The notes beneath the pieces are model-generated. The model searched no databases. It was not told the DNA's origin and saw nothing but the letters and a program-made list of their open reading frames with translations. A DNA stretch of 64,000 nt from Anaerolineales bacterium (GTDB taxonomy: Bacteria; Chloroflexota; Anaerolineae; Anaerolineales; Villigracilaceae), in contig JAUXUL010000031.1 in NCBI GenBank assembly GCA_030680795.1, positions 1 through 64,000 on the forward strand, given 5' to 3'. The translations under genes were made by a program, and so were the position numbers. The first letter of the stretch is position 1. Each line of letters begins with the position of its first letter. Below are positions 53,027 to 62,330 of this stretch, piece after piece.

Positions 53027-54886
53027 ATGATAGCAGATAAAAAATCCGCAGGTGAGCGAAAAACGATTGCCATACTTGGCGCACAATTATCCCGTGTGTG
53101 GGGCGCTGAGTTTATGGCGGGTGTGCTGGAGTCTGCCAAAACCCATGATGTTAATGTGGTTTATTTTGCAGGAGGGAAGCCGATTTCTATGGCCGCACCG
53201 GAGCATGGGAGGCGATCTTATGGGCTGTACGATCTGATCAAGCCAGGCCAGTTTGATGGGGTTTTGCTCTCTGCTGATATTGGCCATGGGCCCTCCGCTG
53301 AAGACATCAAAAATTTCTGTCGTGTATTTGAACCTGCGCCGGTGGTTTCCTTTGCCGTACGAGCGGAAGGCGTCTCTTCGTTTATTGCGGATAACGAAGG
53401 CGGGATGCGCGCGGTGATCCGTCACCTGATCGAAATACATGGATACAAACGAATTGCATTTATTCGCGCACCCAAAGGACATATTGATGCAGACCAGCGT
53501 TTTAATGCCTATCAGGAGGAGTTGCAGGCGCACAATATCCGTTTTGATGAAAAACTTGTTATGGAAGGCGATTATACCCCGCAGAGCGGACGCGCCGCAG
53601 TGCGCACGCTTTTGGATGAGCGCGGTATTCGTATTCGAGCCATTGCGGCATCCAACGATCGTATGGCTTTTGGTGTGCTGGAGGCGTTACAACAACGCGG
53701 TATTCAGGTGCCTGACAGCATTGCCTTGACTGGCTTCGATGATATTAGCGAAGCGCAATCCATGGGCGTGCCGTTGACGACAGTACGTCAATCCTTTTAT
53801 GAAACCGGCCGGTTGGCTTTTGAAGCCTTGCTTAAGCGCATCAATGGCGGGCAGGTTGACGATATTAATATCATACCCGCCGACCTGGTGGTGCGCTGGT
53901 CTTGCGGTTGTTTGCCTGAGAGCATCCAAAAAGCGATCGTGCTTCCCAAAGAAGTAGCTCACACGGGCAGGCTGGAGAACAAGCGTGATGCCGCCATTCA
54001 GGCTTTGTGTGGCGCGGCAGGCATTGTCGAAAATGACCCTGTAAAAGCCCAGTATGTGGATGTGTTTGGACGCATGTGGGATGTGTTCCTCGCAAATTTG
54101 CACAATACGAATAAAAGTGATGCTTTCCTGAAAGCGATACAATCCATGGTGGAATTGTTGCAACGGAATGGTTATGATTTCACCACATGGCAAAATGTTA
54201 TCTCCACTTTCAGAAAGTATGCGCTGGGCGGCATTGCGAGCAATACCACCATGCTGCGCGCTGAGAATCTTTTTCAGCAGGCCCACATGCTGGTGGGGGA
54301 ACTGTCACAACGGGCACAGGCCTATCGCCGCTTGCAGTTTGAACGGCAGGAAGAAGCCCTGAGCAATTTTAGTTTTTCCATGGCGCCTGCCATGACCCTG
54401 GAAGCAATTGGAGATGCGATCTCGAAGCATTTTCCAGTTTTGGGCCTGGAGCGCTGGTATGTGATGTACTATAGCGATGTCGGCGAGCAGGGCTCGATCT
54501 CCTCTCCGCCGCCTGAAAGTTATCATTTGTTATTGCAATATGATGAAAACAAATTTAAGATCCCACGACAGGAATCTGCGCTTGCCACGGGATATTTGAT
54601 TCCGCCAGGAAAAACGCCGGACGACCATCGTTACGATGCCATCGTCATGCCGCTGGAGCTGGCGAGCAATCGTTTTGGTTTCATGTGGACGGAGATTGGG
54701 CTGGCCGATTGGGATATCTACGTCCGTTTGAAGAATTTGCTTGCCAGCGCGCTTCTGCGTACCATGCTCGTGCAGCAACGTGGCAAGGCACAACACGAAG
54801 TGGAACGGTTATCGAGTGAAGCGCGTGAGAGGGCGGTGACGGAAAAAACCGCGGTGCAAGAAGACACTGATCGGCGTGAAGGATAG
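53027..54886 (+). CDS. LacI-type periplasmic-binding-fold sensor, truncated (kinase half lost)
   Basis: 619 residues. Residues 15-285 are a type-1 periplasmic-binding fold of the LacI/GalR kind (TIAILGAQLSRVWGAEFMAG, IAASNDRMAFGVLEALQQRG, IALTGFDDISEAQSMGVPLT) without a DNA-binding domain. A helical region and a GAF-like domain (about 450-590) follow, then a coiled segment (AQHEVERLSSEARERAV) that in relatives leads into a histidine kinase. Here it stops, and 12-30 bases on, a HATPase remnant appears in another frame. It is probably an inactivated hybrid sensor, although the ligand-binding part is intact. Confidence 0.7.
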   Translation: MIADKKSAGERKTIAILGAQLSRVWGAEFMAGVLESAKTHDVNVVYFAGGKPISMAAPEHGRRSYGLYDLIKPGQFDGVLLSADIGHGPSAEDIKNFCRVFEPAPVVSFAVRAEGVSSFIADNEGGMRAVIRHLIEIHGYKRIAFIRAPKGHIDADQRFNAYQEELQAHNIRFDEKLVMEGDYTPQSGRAAVRTLLDERGIRIRAIAASNDRMAFGVLEALQQRGIQVPDSIALTGFDDISEAQSMGVPLTTVRQSFYETGRLAFEALLKRINGGQVDDINIIPADLVVRWSCGCLPESIQKAIVLPKEVAHTGRLENKRDAAIQALCGAAGIVENDPVKAQYVDVFGRMWDVFLANLHNTNKSDAFLKAIQSMVELLQRNGYDFTTWQNVISTFRKYALGGIASNTTMLRAENLFQQAHMLVGELSQRAQAYRRLQFERQEEALSNFSFSMAPAMTLEAIGDAISKHFPVLGLERWYVMYYSDVGEQGSISSPPPESYHLLLQYDENKFKIPRQESALATGYLIPPGKTPDDHRYDAIVMPLELASNRFGFMWTEIGLADWDIYVRLKNLLASALLRTMLVQQRGKAQHEVERLSSEARERAVTEKTAVQEDTDRREG

Positions 54887-54911
54887 CGGTATCGGAATTG
54901 ATGCCGCATCT
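54864..54911 (+). pseudogene. Histidine-kinase ATPase remnant
   Basis: Read from 54864: T L I G V K D S G I G I D A A S, matching the V-x-D-x-G-x-G-I G1 box of HATPase domains. It overlaps the end of the LacI-like sensor in another frame. The HisKA domain and the rest of the ATPase domain are gone, consistent with a deletion that joined the sensor coil to mid-HATPase. Confidence 0.6.
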
Positions 54912-54929
54912 GAATTCGCCCTCCAGAGG

Positions 54930-55835
54930 CTACTTCATTTTATTGCGGAAATCGAAAATGCCGTCGTTAACAGCCCAGCGCGCCTGGCAGGTTGGGCACA
55001 GCAGGTGCTCTTTTTTATCCTGCATATTCCCACTTCCACATTCAGGGCATTTGAACAGGTCTATCACATTCAAGGCTGTTTCAATGTTTTGAGATTGACC
55101 CTTTACTTTTGCCTTTAAAAATACACTGGGCGTGAACTGCCAGAGCGCGCCTGTAGGTTGAAATAATCCATCCAGTGCGGCGAGCAGTTTCGGGGAGAAG
55201 AGGCGTTTTAACAAACCAAGGCGGAAATGTGAAACGGTAAGTATCTTTTCAATCGAAAAACCAAGTTCACCAAGCCAGTTGCGGATGGCTTTGGGGTGAA
55301 AGTCAAAATTCAATTTGACGAATTCCACAGGCTCAAGCGTGAACGGATTCCAATCCTGTTTTCCAAGCCAGTAGCGCAAAATGGATTTGAGGTTTAATTT
55401 GTTCGCGAATTCAAGGATTAATATGGCGTTCGGCTGTAATACTTTTCGGATCTGGCTTAATGCTTTCGGCGCATCTGCCATGTGATGCAGGGAGCGGATC
55501 ATCGTGGCTGAATCAAATAATCGGTCCAGAAAAGGGAGGCGGTAAATATCCGCTGCGACGTAGATGTATTTGTCGCAGCGTCCCAATCGTTCCTGGGCTT
55601 GTGCCAGTTGTGTGGTCGAATAATCCAACAGGACAATGCGCTCAAAACCCGTGTAGCGCGGGGTGTTGCGCCCTGCGCCAGCGCCGAGTTCCAGCATGAG
55701 TTTGCCGTTTTTAGGGAGCATTCTTTTTAAGGCAATGGCTTCGGCGCGGTCTTCGTATTCGTGCCCGCCCTGCTCCCAAAAGGATTGTTGATAATCGGAG
55801 CCTTCGTAATTGCAAACGGGAGGGGTGTTAGTCAT
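54930..55835 (-). CDS. SAM-dependent methyltransferase with C-terminal Trm112-like zinc ribbon
   Basis: 301 residues. The methyltransferase domain has LMLELGAGAGRNTPRYTGFE, LLDYSTTQLAQAQ and FDSATMIRSLHHMADAPKAL. The last 50 residues carry two Cys pairs (LFKCPECGSG and LLCPTCQARWAVNDGIFDFR), the pattern of Trm112/UPF0434 proteins. Free-standing Trm112 activates several methyltransferases, and here the activator seems to be fused in cis. It is downstream of short TTAGTC word repeats, upstream of which lies ugd. Substrate unknown, possibly tRNA, protein or a lipid. Confidence 0.78.
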   Translation of the reverse strand: MTNTPPVCNYEGSDYQQSFWEQGGHEYEDRAEAIALKRMLPKNGKLMLELGAGAGRNTPRYTGFERIVLLDYSTTQLAQAQERLGRCDKYIYVAADIYRLPFLDRLFDSATMIRSLHHMADAPKALSQIRKVLQPNAILILEFANKLNLKSILRYWLGKQDWNPFTLEPVEFVKLNFDFHPKAIRNWLGELGFSIEKILTVSHFRLGLLKRLFSPKLLAALDGLFQPTGALWQFTPSVFLKAKVKGQSQNIETALNVIDLFKCPECGSGNMQDKKEHLLCPTCQARWAVNDGIFDFRNKMK

Positions 55836-55880
55836 TAGTCTGTTAGTCTTTAGTCTGTTTGTCTTTAGTCTGTTAGTCGA
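55834..55880. repeat. Short-word array (TTAGTCTGTTAGTC)
   Basis: Units TTAGTCTG, TTAGTCTT and TAGTCTGTTTGTC repeat over 45 bases across the start of the methyltransferase gene. Confidence 0.7.
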
Positions 55881-55898
55881 ACAGCCTTGATTATTCGA

Positions 55899-57194
55899 CT
55901 ATCTTCCAACGGCGCGATAGGTGAAGCCCATTTCTTTCATGATTTTGGGGTCGTATATATTACGCCCATCGTAAATAATGGGGACCTTGAGCAGGCTTTT
56001 CACCTTTTCAAGATCGAGTTGCTTGAACTCATTCCATTCCGTGACGACCATGAGCGCGTCGCAGTCTTTCGCCATTTTATATGGATCATCAAACATATCC
56101 ACCGCAGGCAAAATGGGACGGGCAACTTCCATTGCCACAGGATCATACGCGCGGACTTTTGCGCCCGCCTTGACCAATGCCTCTGCAATATCAATCGAGG
56201 GCGCATCGCGCATGTCATCTGTGTTGGGTTTGAAAGCCAGCCCAAGCAAGCCGACGGTTTTGCCTTTTAGACTCCCAGCAAGCATTTTTTCAACATGCGC
56301 CACTGCGGCTTTGCGGCGGTCATAGTTGACTTCCATCACGTCATTCAGAATACGCGGATTAAGTCCCTTTTCTTTTGCCATGAATGCCAGCGCTTCCACA
56401 TCCTTGGGAAAGCACGATCCGCCCCAGCCGAGGCCTGCGTCCAAAAAGTGACGGCCAATGCGCGCGTCGTAGCCCATGCCTGCGGCAACTTCCTTCACAT
56501 CCGCGCCGACGAGTTCGCACAGGTCAGCCAGCTCATTCATGAAGGAGATTTTTGTGGCGAGGAAGGCATTGCTGGCGTACTTGATCATTTCCGCGGTACG
56601 CAGGTCTGTGATGACGATCGGCGCGCGCAGGGGCAGATGTAAATGCGCCACTTTGTTCGCGGCCTCCTTATCCAATGAGCCGATCACCGTGCGGTGTGGA
56701 CTCATGAAATCAGCAATGGCTGAACCTTCACGTAAAAATTCGGGGCAGGACACAACCGTGAATTTCATCTGCTTGGGCTGGGCGCCCTTCACAATGTCCG
56801 CCACCCAGTCGCCAGTTCCGATCGGAACCGTGGATTTATTGATGATGACCAGCGGCGCAGCCATATTCTCCGCAATGGATTTGGCAGCGGCGGCTACATA
56901 TTGCAAATCTGCTTCGCCGTCTGAACCGGAGGGAGTGCCGACCGCGATGAAGGCATATTCCGCATTCTTTAAGGCTTCTTTGTAGGAGGTTGTAAACGAG
57001 ATACGCCCCGCATTGACATTGCGCTTGACCAATTCTTCGAGCCCGGGTTCATAGATCGGCATAATGCCCTTTTTGAGATTCTCCACCCGTTGTTCGTCCA
57101 CATCCAGCGCGGTGACGCGGTTGCCGAGGTCGGCAAAACAGGCGGCGGTAACCAAGCCGACGTATCCCACGCCGACGACACAAATTTGTTTCAT
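55899..57194 (-). CDS. ugd: UDP-glucose 6-dehydrogenase
   Basis: 431 residues. Oxidises UDP-glucose to UDP-glucuronate with 2 NAD+, supplying acidic sugars for surface polysaccharide. NAD site [20 protein letters not shown], substrate contacts [12 protein letters not shown], catalytic Cys in [14 protein letters not shown] near 260, and the C-terminal UDP-binding domain [20 protein letters not shown]. Length is normal. It diverges from a GT4 glycosyltransferase. Confidence 0.96.
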   Translation of the reverse strand: MKQICVVGVGYVGLVTAACFADLGNRVTALDVDEQRVENLKKGIMPIYEPGLEELVKRNVNAGRISFTTSYKEALKNAEYAFIAVGTPSGSDGEADLQYVAAAAKSIAENMAAPLVIINKSTVPIGTGDWVADIVKGAQPKQMKFTVVSCPEFLREGSAIADFMSPHRTVIGSLDKEAANKVAHLHLPLRAPIVITDLRTAEMIKYASNAFLATKISFMNELADLCELVGADVKEVAAGMGYDARIGRHFLDAGLGWGGSCFPKDVEALAFMAKEKGLNPRILNDVMEVNYDRRKAAVAHVEKMLAGSLKGKTVGLLGLAFKPNTDDMRDAPSIDIAEALVKAGAKVRAYDPVAMEVARPILPAVDMFDDPYKMAKDCDALMVVTEWNEFKQLDLEKVKSLLKVPIIYDGRNIYDPKIMKEMGFTYRAVGR

Positions 57195-57321
57195 AAGTTT
57201 TCCTCTTGATTGAAAAGTTTTTTGAAATGAACCACAATCATGACGCCCTGCTCATCCAAATGAGGATGCGGCCTTTGCTCATTGCTTAAATATACTACGT
57301 CTCACAAATGCGGGCAATGAG

Positions 57322-57327
57322 TATAAT
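57322..57327 (+). promoter_or_regulatory. -10 box adjacent to the GT4 start
   Basis: TATAAT, six bases, then the ATG at 57334. No ribosome site, so leaderless transcription is predicted. Confidence 0.45.
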
Positions 57328-57333
57328 CACAGG

Positions 57334-58521
57334 ATGCGACTGCTTTTCGTAACCGATGCCCGTTCTCCCATTTCACAAAATTGGATCCGTTATTTTGCCG
57401 AACGGGGCGACGAAATCTATATCGCCTCCACATTTCAATGTGAAGTGGATTTTTCCGTTAAGCGGCTGGAGTTTACGCCGGTCGCCTTTAGCGCCGCCAA
57501 AAAGCAGACTTCACGCCCCGGCTCCGCTTCTTTGCGGACCCTGGGCCTGCGTACCCTTTTCAGACAGTGGTTCGGCCCCCTCACCATTCCCCGCTCCGCG
57601 AAAAAATTACGCGCCTTCATTCAAGAAGTTCAGCCCGATCTTATCCATGCCATGCGTATACCTTATGAAGGCATGTTAACGGCAGCAGCGATGAATGGTG
57701 GTCTCGATACGCTCTTCGCGAAAGCGCTCAGGGCTACTCGACCACCATTGATTGTATCCATCTGGGGCAATGACTTTACCTTGCACGCGCCGTCCACGCC
57801 TTTAATGAGATATTACACACGTTTGACGATGAGCAAGGTCAACGCCTTTCACGCGGACACAGAACGCGATGTGCGCCTTGCGCGGGAATGGGGCCTCAGC
57901 GAGGGTAAAGCCGCTTTGGTGGTGCCAGGCAATGGCGGAGTCAGAAGCGATGTTTTTTATCAGCCAAAAAAGCCAGTGAAGAATCCAGTCATCATTAATC
58001 CGCGCGGAGTTCGTCCTTATGTCCGCAATGATTCTTTTTTCAAGGCGATTCCACTTGTGCTGGCAAAGCGAAGTGATGCACGATTTGTGTGTTCATCAAT
58101 GCAGGGTGAGGCGCAGGTATTACAATGGATTCGGGAATTGAAGATCGAACATGCAGTGTACCTGCTGCCGCTGGTTTCGCACACTGAAATGGGGGAAATT
58201 TTTCGCGGCGCACAGATCGTGGTCTCGCCGAGCATTCACGATGGCACGCCGAATTCATTGCTCGAAGGTATGGCTTGTGGATGTTTCCCTGTGGCAGGTG
58301 ATTTGGAATCCATTCGCGAGTGGATCACCCATGGGCAGAACGGCTTGCTGGTTAATCCAAACGACCCGCAGTCCATTGCGGATGCGATCGTGCTCGGACT
58401 GGAAAGAGAAGACCTGCGACAGGATGCCGCAGGTCTCAATGCAAAAATGATCTCCGCACGCGCAGAGTATGGGGTGAATATGAAGAGGGTGGGCGAGTTT
58501 TACGAGGAGGTAGTGAAGTAG
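57334..58521 (+). CDS. Family 4 glycosyltransferase (GT-B)
   Basis: 395 residues, retaining GT-B fold. The N-terminal domain starts LLFVTDARSPISQNWIRYFA. The donor-binding domain begins near residue 205 (VIINPRGVRPYVRNDSFFKA). The E-X7-E region is VVSPSIHDGTPNSLLEGMAC GCFPVAGD with Asp in place of the first Glu, then WITHGQNGLLVNPNDPQSIA. It probably adds a hexose to a cell-surface glycan, as suggested by the ugd neighbour. Cytoplasmic or membrane-peripheral. Confidence 0.9.
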   Translation: MRLLFVTDARSPISQNWIRYFAERGDEIYIASTFQCEVDFSVKRLEFTPVAFSAAKKQTSRPGSASLRTLGLRTLFRQWFGPLTIPRSAKKLRAFIQEVQPDLIHAMRIPYEGMLTAAAMNGGLDTLFAKALRATRPPLIVSIWGNDFTLHAPSTPLMRYYTRLTMSKVNAFHADTERDVRLAREWGLSEGKAALVVPGNGGVRSDVFYQPKKPVKNPVIINPRGVRPYVRNDSFFKAIPLVLAKRSDARFVCSSMQGEAQVLQWIRELKIEHAVYLLPLVSHTEMGEIFRGAQIVVSPSIHDGTPNSLLEGMACGCFPVAGDLESIREWITHGQNGLLVNPNDPQSIADAIVLGLEREDLRQDAAGLNAKMISARAEYGVNMKRVGEFYEEVVK

Positions 58522-58600
58522 ATACGTAAACACGTACACACGTACACATGCAGACACGAACTTGTATACCTGTTTACTTGTTTACCTGCCTACGTTTCTA
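58520..58600. repeat. Short-word array (ACGTAAACACGTACACACGT)
   Basis: GATACGTAAACACGTACACA, CGTACACATGCAGACACGAA, then the partly complementary ACCTGTTTACTTGTTTACCT. It fills the gap between two convergent genes and can fold back on itself. Confidence 0.65.
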
Positions 58601-58816
58601 CATCTCCCTCGGCGTTCGCATTGTTTCCAACCGATGGCGCAATTCGATGCGGCGCGAATCTGCCGAGTGGCGGATATCGTTCATGAAACCCTGTCCGCGT
58701 TCACGCAATTCGGCCCGCAGGTTTTCACCAGATTCGGGGGCAAGCAGCAAAGCGATGACTGAACCAACCAACCCGCCGACAAAGATCCCGATCAAAAAGC
58801 CAAACATTCTTCGCAT
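58598..58816 (-). CDS. YtxH-domain small membrane protein
   Basis: 72 residues. One membrane helix (MFGFLIGIFVGGLVGSVIAL) followed by LLAPESGENLRAELRERGQG, the characteristic L-A-P-x-S-G motif of YtxH-like proteins, then a charged helix. The family is linked to general stress in other bacteria and the molecular role is unknown. The ATG at 58816 has AAGGAG upstream and is preferred to the longer reading. Confidence 0.85.
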   Translation of the reverse strand: MRRMFGFLIGIFVGGLVGSVIALLLAPESGENLRAELRERGQGFMNDIRHSADSRRIELRHRLETMRTPREM

Positions 58817-59020
58817 GGGTGTTTCTCCTTCATGGAAATGTGATAGTGTTTGAGACAAAGTCCTGATAGATTTATTATAGGCGAAAAAACATATTTAAGG
58901 AATATTGTACTCGCCGCATGGATCCATGAGAACATGATGACAGCAAACCAATCAGGGCACAAATTTGATCCGTGACATTTGTCCATTATGAATTTGATTG
59001 TTTAAATGTAAGATACGGCT

Positions 59021-59761
59021 ATGAATATTCATCACCATGATCCACTGATCCATGAGCATTTTCATCACGACCATACAGACCCGCACAAGCGTGGTTTGGG
59101 CCTTTCCGACTTTATTTTGGGTGCGCAGGATGGACTGGTCAATGTTCTTGGCGTTTTGCTTGGAATTGCGGCGGCAACGAATGATGTGCGTGTGGTGCTG
59201 GTGGCGGGACTTGCAACAACCTTCGCTGAATCCATTTCGATGGGCGCGGTGGCTTTCACCACCACTCTTGCAGATGCAGACTTATACCAAAGTGAACGTG
59301 AGCGCGAATACCGTCATGTTTTGGAGGCACCCAACCTTGAAACGAAAGAGATCCGCGATATTTACGAAAGCAAAGGATTCAAAGGGGAATTGCTTGATCG
59401 CATTGTAGGGACGATTACGTCAAATCAAGATGTATGGGTGGCCGTGATGATGGCGGAGGAGCATCAACTTGCGCCAGTGGATAGAAAGACCGCGCTGCGT
59501 GCGGCCTGGGTGGTTGGCCTTTCTGCGATCATTGGTTCACTTGTGCCGATTGCGCCGTTTTTATTCCTGCCCGTTTCCACAAGCATGTGGATGTCTGTAT
59601 TGGTGACGGCTTTGGTCTTGTTTGCCATCGGCGTATACAAAGCGCGTATGACAGTTGGCAAGCCGACGCGAAGCGGGTTGGAAATGATGATGATCGGAAC
59701 CCTGAGCGCGATGGCTGGTTATTTGGTCGGAGTCCTGCTCAAGGTCCCGCCTGCGCCGTGA
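59021..59761 (+). CDS. VIT1/CCC1-family iron or manganese transporter
   Basis: 246 residues. Family blocks: LGLSDFILGAQDGLVNVLGV, FAESISMGAVAFTTTLAD, the cytosolic metal-binding helical domain with Glu-rich EREREYRHVLEAPN and AVMMAEEHQLAP, then three further helices. It probably exports Fe2+ or Mn2+ from the cytoplasm. The first 23 residues are unusually His-rich (10 His), a likely extra metal-binding tail. No ribosome site is obvious before the ATG. Confidence 0.88.
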   Translation: MNIHHHDPLIHEHFHHDHTDPHKRGLGLSDFILGAQDGLVNVLGVLLGIAAATNDVRVVLVAGLATTFAESISMGAVAFTTTLADADLYQSEREREYRHVLEAPNLETKEIRDIYESKGFKGELLDRIVGTITSNQDVWVAVMMAEEHQLAPVDRKTALRAAWVVGLSAIIGSLVPIAPFLFLPVSTSMWMSVLVTALVLFAIGVYKARMTVGKPTRSGLEMMMIGTLSAMAGYLVGVLLKVPPAP

Positions 59762-59835
59762 CGGTTTGCGGAACTAGCCGACCAAATAAACGCGAGTAGA
59801 TTCATCCCTGCAAACCTTGCCACTCTGCCAGTTTC

Positions 59836-60183
59836 TTATTTTAACAACCCAGACAATTCCAAAATCTGCTTTGACCATATTCCAGATTTTTCAGCGATCT
59901 GCCTTCGTTCAGTAGAGTCGGGCCAAATCCTATCCCAGCGGATCTGCCAGAGCGCCAATTGAATTTGCACCTCCACCATGACCGAGGCTGTATTTATCTC
60001 TGCTTGTGCGGCTGTCCACTCAATGAACATTTTACTTTCATCAATCAGGCTGGCAACCGTTTCACGGCTGTTTTCATTTACTGAAAAAGATTTAATACGG
60101 CTTAAATTCGCAGCAAGTCCACCCAGGCGGACGGGCAAAGGGTCGCGCATATATCTTTCGCGGATTCCAGTCCAGTCTTTCAT
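59836..60183 (-). CDS. Conserved hypothetical protein, 115 residues
   Basis: Starts MKDWTGIRERYMRDPLPVRL, a mostly helical soluble protein with several Trp (IEWTAAQAEINTASVMVEVQ, LALWQIRWDRIWPDSTERRQ). The start at 60183 is chosen because earlier codons overlap the end of the ABC-F gene. It lies 16 bases after that gene's stop and is probably co-transcribed. I recall similar sequences among Anaerolineae hypothetical proteins, but no function. Confidence 0.72.
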   Translation of the reverse strand: MKDWTGIRERYMRDPLPVRLGGLAANLSRIKSFSVNENSRETVASLIDESKMFIEWTAAQAEINTASVMVEVQIQLALWQIRWDRIWPDSTERRQIAEKSGIWSKQILELSGLLK

Positions 60184-60199
60184 GTCGAGATTATAAACC

Positions 60200-62209
60200 T
60201 TATCCCTGTAACCCTTCCCACTCAGCCATCGTTGCGTCCATCTCTTTTTGCACGCGATCATATTCTTTAGCCAACTTGATAACTTCACCCGCATCTTTGG
60301 AAGGTTTTGCCAGTTTCTCTCCAATTTCACTTAGCTGTATTTCAAGTGCGGCGATTTTATTTTCCAACTCCAATTTCTTCGCGTTCTTTCTTCTTTCATC
60401 TTTCGCGTTCCCAGACTTTGCCTTCGGCGTCTCTTTTTTGCGAGCATCAGCCTCTTCGCGCTCTTCCTGTGCGGCACTACGCCGAGCTAGGTCTTTTTCC
60501 CGTTCTTCCTTCAATTGAGAGTAGATACCCTTGAAGATGATCAAATGGGATTCGTCCATGTCAATTTCCCAGATTTGAGTTGCGATGGCATCCACGAGAT
60601 AACGGTCATGGGTGACGAGCAGGATCGTGCCTTCATAGTCATCCAACACGGCTTCGAGGATTTCCTGAGAGGGAATATCCAAATGGTTGGTGGGTTCATC
60701 TAATAAAAGTAAATTCGTATCTTGCAAAGCGAGCTTTGCTAATGCGAGGCGGCCGCGCTCACCACCGGAGAGCATGGATACCATCTTGAAGGCGTCGTCA
60801 CCAGAGAATAGATATTTGCCGAGATACTCGCGCGCCTTTTGCGGCACCCAGCCTGTTGTGTGCATGATCTCATCAATCACACTTTTTTTCGGGTCAAGGC
60901 TTTCGTGCGCTTGAGCGAAATACCCAATATGCAGACTCTCTCCCAGAGTCACCTCACCAGCTAACGGCGGAATCTGACCGAGGATCGTCTTCAGAAAAGT
61001 GGATTTGCCCGCGCCGTTCGGTCCGATTAATGCGGCACAGTCGCCGCGTCTTAAATCTATATTTGGTGAACGGAATAAAAATTTATCTGAGAATCCCACT
61101 TTGAGATTTTCAGTGCGGATGACCATGTCGCCAGAGCGTGCGGCCTGGCTAAGACGCAAATGTAAATTGGGCAACTGGCGCACAGGTGATTGCAACGCAT
61201 TGATGCGACGACCAGCTTCGTCCACGCCGAGAATGGATGTGGTGACAGAAATTTCACCCGCGGTCTCGCTCCACTTTTGTTTAAGCGCGGCTTCCATGCC
61301 GATCTGTTCGATGGCTTGCACAATGCGTGACAGCCGTTTGAGTTTGCCTTTAGCTTGCAATACATTTTGCCCCGCCACATTTTTTCTGATGTATTCCATT
61401 TCTTTCTGTAGCTTTTCTTTTTCGCTGTCAAAAACTTCCTGCCTGCGCGCCATGCGTTCGACGCGTTGTTTTAAATACGCGCTGTAATTGCCGCGATAAT
61501 TTTCTGTTGCACCCGGGAACATTTCCAAAATCGCATTGCTGGCTTTATCCAAAAAGAAACGGTCATGTGAAATAATAATGGCCGCGCCTTCCCATTGACT
61601 CAAATATCCTTCGAGCCACTCGACGGCGGCGATGTCGAGGTGATTGGTCGGTTCATCGAGCAGGAGCAAGTCCGGGTCTTCGAGCAGGAGGCGCGCGAGA
61701 AATCCGCGTGTGCGCTGCCCGCCGGAGAGATGGTCAAGATCAAGTTGATAATCGGCTTCGCTGAATCCCAAACCCGTCAACACTTGGCGGATTTTTGTCA
61801 GGTAGGTGTAGCCGCCGCGCCGCTCAAATTCCTCCTGCAATTTGCCGTAGCGTTCCATCACCTCTTCAAGTTGCGCGGGGTCAGACATCAAGCCCTCAAG
61901 GCGATGTAATTCTTCCTGCTCATCTTTAAAATGACTAAAGACAGCTTCGCATACATTCCAGAGAGTTCCTGTCATTTCGAAATCTGCCTCTTGCGATAGA
62001 TATCCGATTCGGACTCCCCGTGAGCGGCTGACTGTTCCCAAAGTAGGTTCATCAACTCCGACGAGGATTCGCATGAGCGTGGTCTTGCCGATTCCGTTGG
62101 GTCCGACAATCGCCATGCGCGCGCCCTTGGACACAGTGAATGATACCCCGCTGAAAATATCAGTAGGGCCGTATGATTTGGAGAGTGAACTTACAGTTAT
62201 GAGTGACAT
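60200..62209 (-). CDS. ABC-F family ATPase (Uup/EttA-like)
   Basis: 669 residues. Two tandem ABC ATPase domains and no membrane segments. Walker A GPNGIGKTTLMRILVG and GPNGAGKSTFLKTILG, signatures LSGGQRTRGFLARLLL and LSGGERGRLALAKLAL, Walker B LLLLDEPTNHLDIAAVEWLE and LLLLDEPTNHLDIPS. The inter-domain linker is charged. The C-terminus has a Lys-rich stretch and a coiled coil (LEIQLSEIGEKLAK) as in Uup/YdiF types. ABC-F proteins act on the ribosome E site. ATG 62209 is preferred to TTG 62218. Confidence 0.93.
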   Translation of the reverse strand: MSLITVSSLSKSYGPTDIFSGVSFTVSKGARMAIVGPNGIGKTTLMRILVGVDEPTLGTVSRSRGVRIGYLSQEADFEMTGTLWNVCEAVFSHFKDEQEELHRLEGLMSDPAQLEEVMERYGKLQEEFERRGGYTYLTKIRQVLTGLGFSEADYQLDLDHLSGGQRTRGFLARLLLEDPDLLLLDEPTNHLDIAAVEWLEGYLSQWEGAAIIISHDRFFLDKASNAILEMFPGATENYRGNYSAYLKQRVERMARRQEVFDSEKEKLQKEMEYIRKNVAGQNVLQAKGKLKRLSRIVQAIEQIGMEAALKQKWSETAGEISVTTSILGVDEAGRRINALQSPVRQLPNLHLRLSQAARSGDMVIRTENLKVGFSDKFLFRSPNIDLRRGDCAALIGPNGAGKSTFLKTILGQIPPLAGEVTLGESLHIGYFAQAHESLDPKKSVIDEIMHTTGWVPQKAREYLGKYLFSGDDAFKMVSMLSGGERGRLALAKLALQDTNLLLLDEPTNHLDIPSQEILEAVLDDYEGTILLVTHDRYLVDAIATQIWEIDMDESHLIIFKGIYSQLKEEREKDLARRSAAQEEREEADARKKETPKAKSGNAKDERRKNAKKLELENKIAALEIQLSEIGEKLAKPSKDAGEVIKLAKEYDRVQKEMDATMAEWEGLQG

Positions 62210-62277
62210 GGTTTTCAATTTCTAGATTTGAACGCCCCGTATTATACGCGAACCTAACCCCCTCCCTCCTTCAGACA

Positions 62278-62319
62278 CCTCCCCCAATTCCGATGAGCTT
62301 CAGTCGGATTTGGGGAAGG
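62278..62319. repeat. Inverted repeat, CTCCCCCAAATCCGAC family
   Basis: CCTCCCCCAATTCCGA and TCGGATTTGGGGAAGG flank a 10-base loop, related to 21313-21384. Confidence 0.6.
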
Positions 62320-62330
62320 CTGGGATATGG

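Noticed and set aside
54876-55118. An 80-codon open frame starting at the HATPase remnant
   Set aside because: Only its first dozen codons look kinase-like. The rest is antisense to the methyltransferase 3' end.
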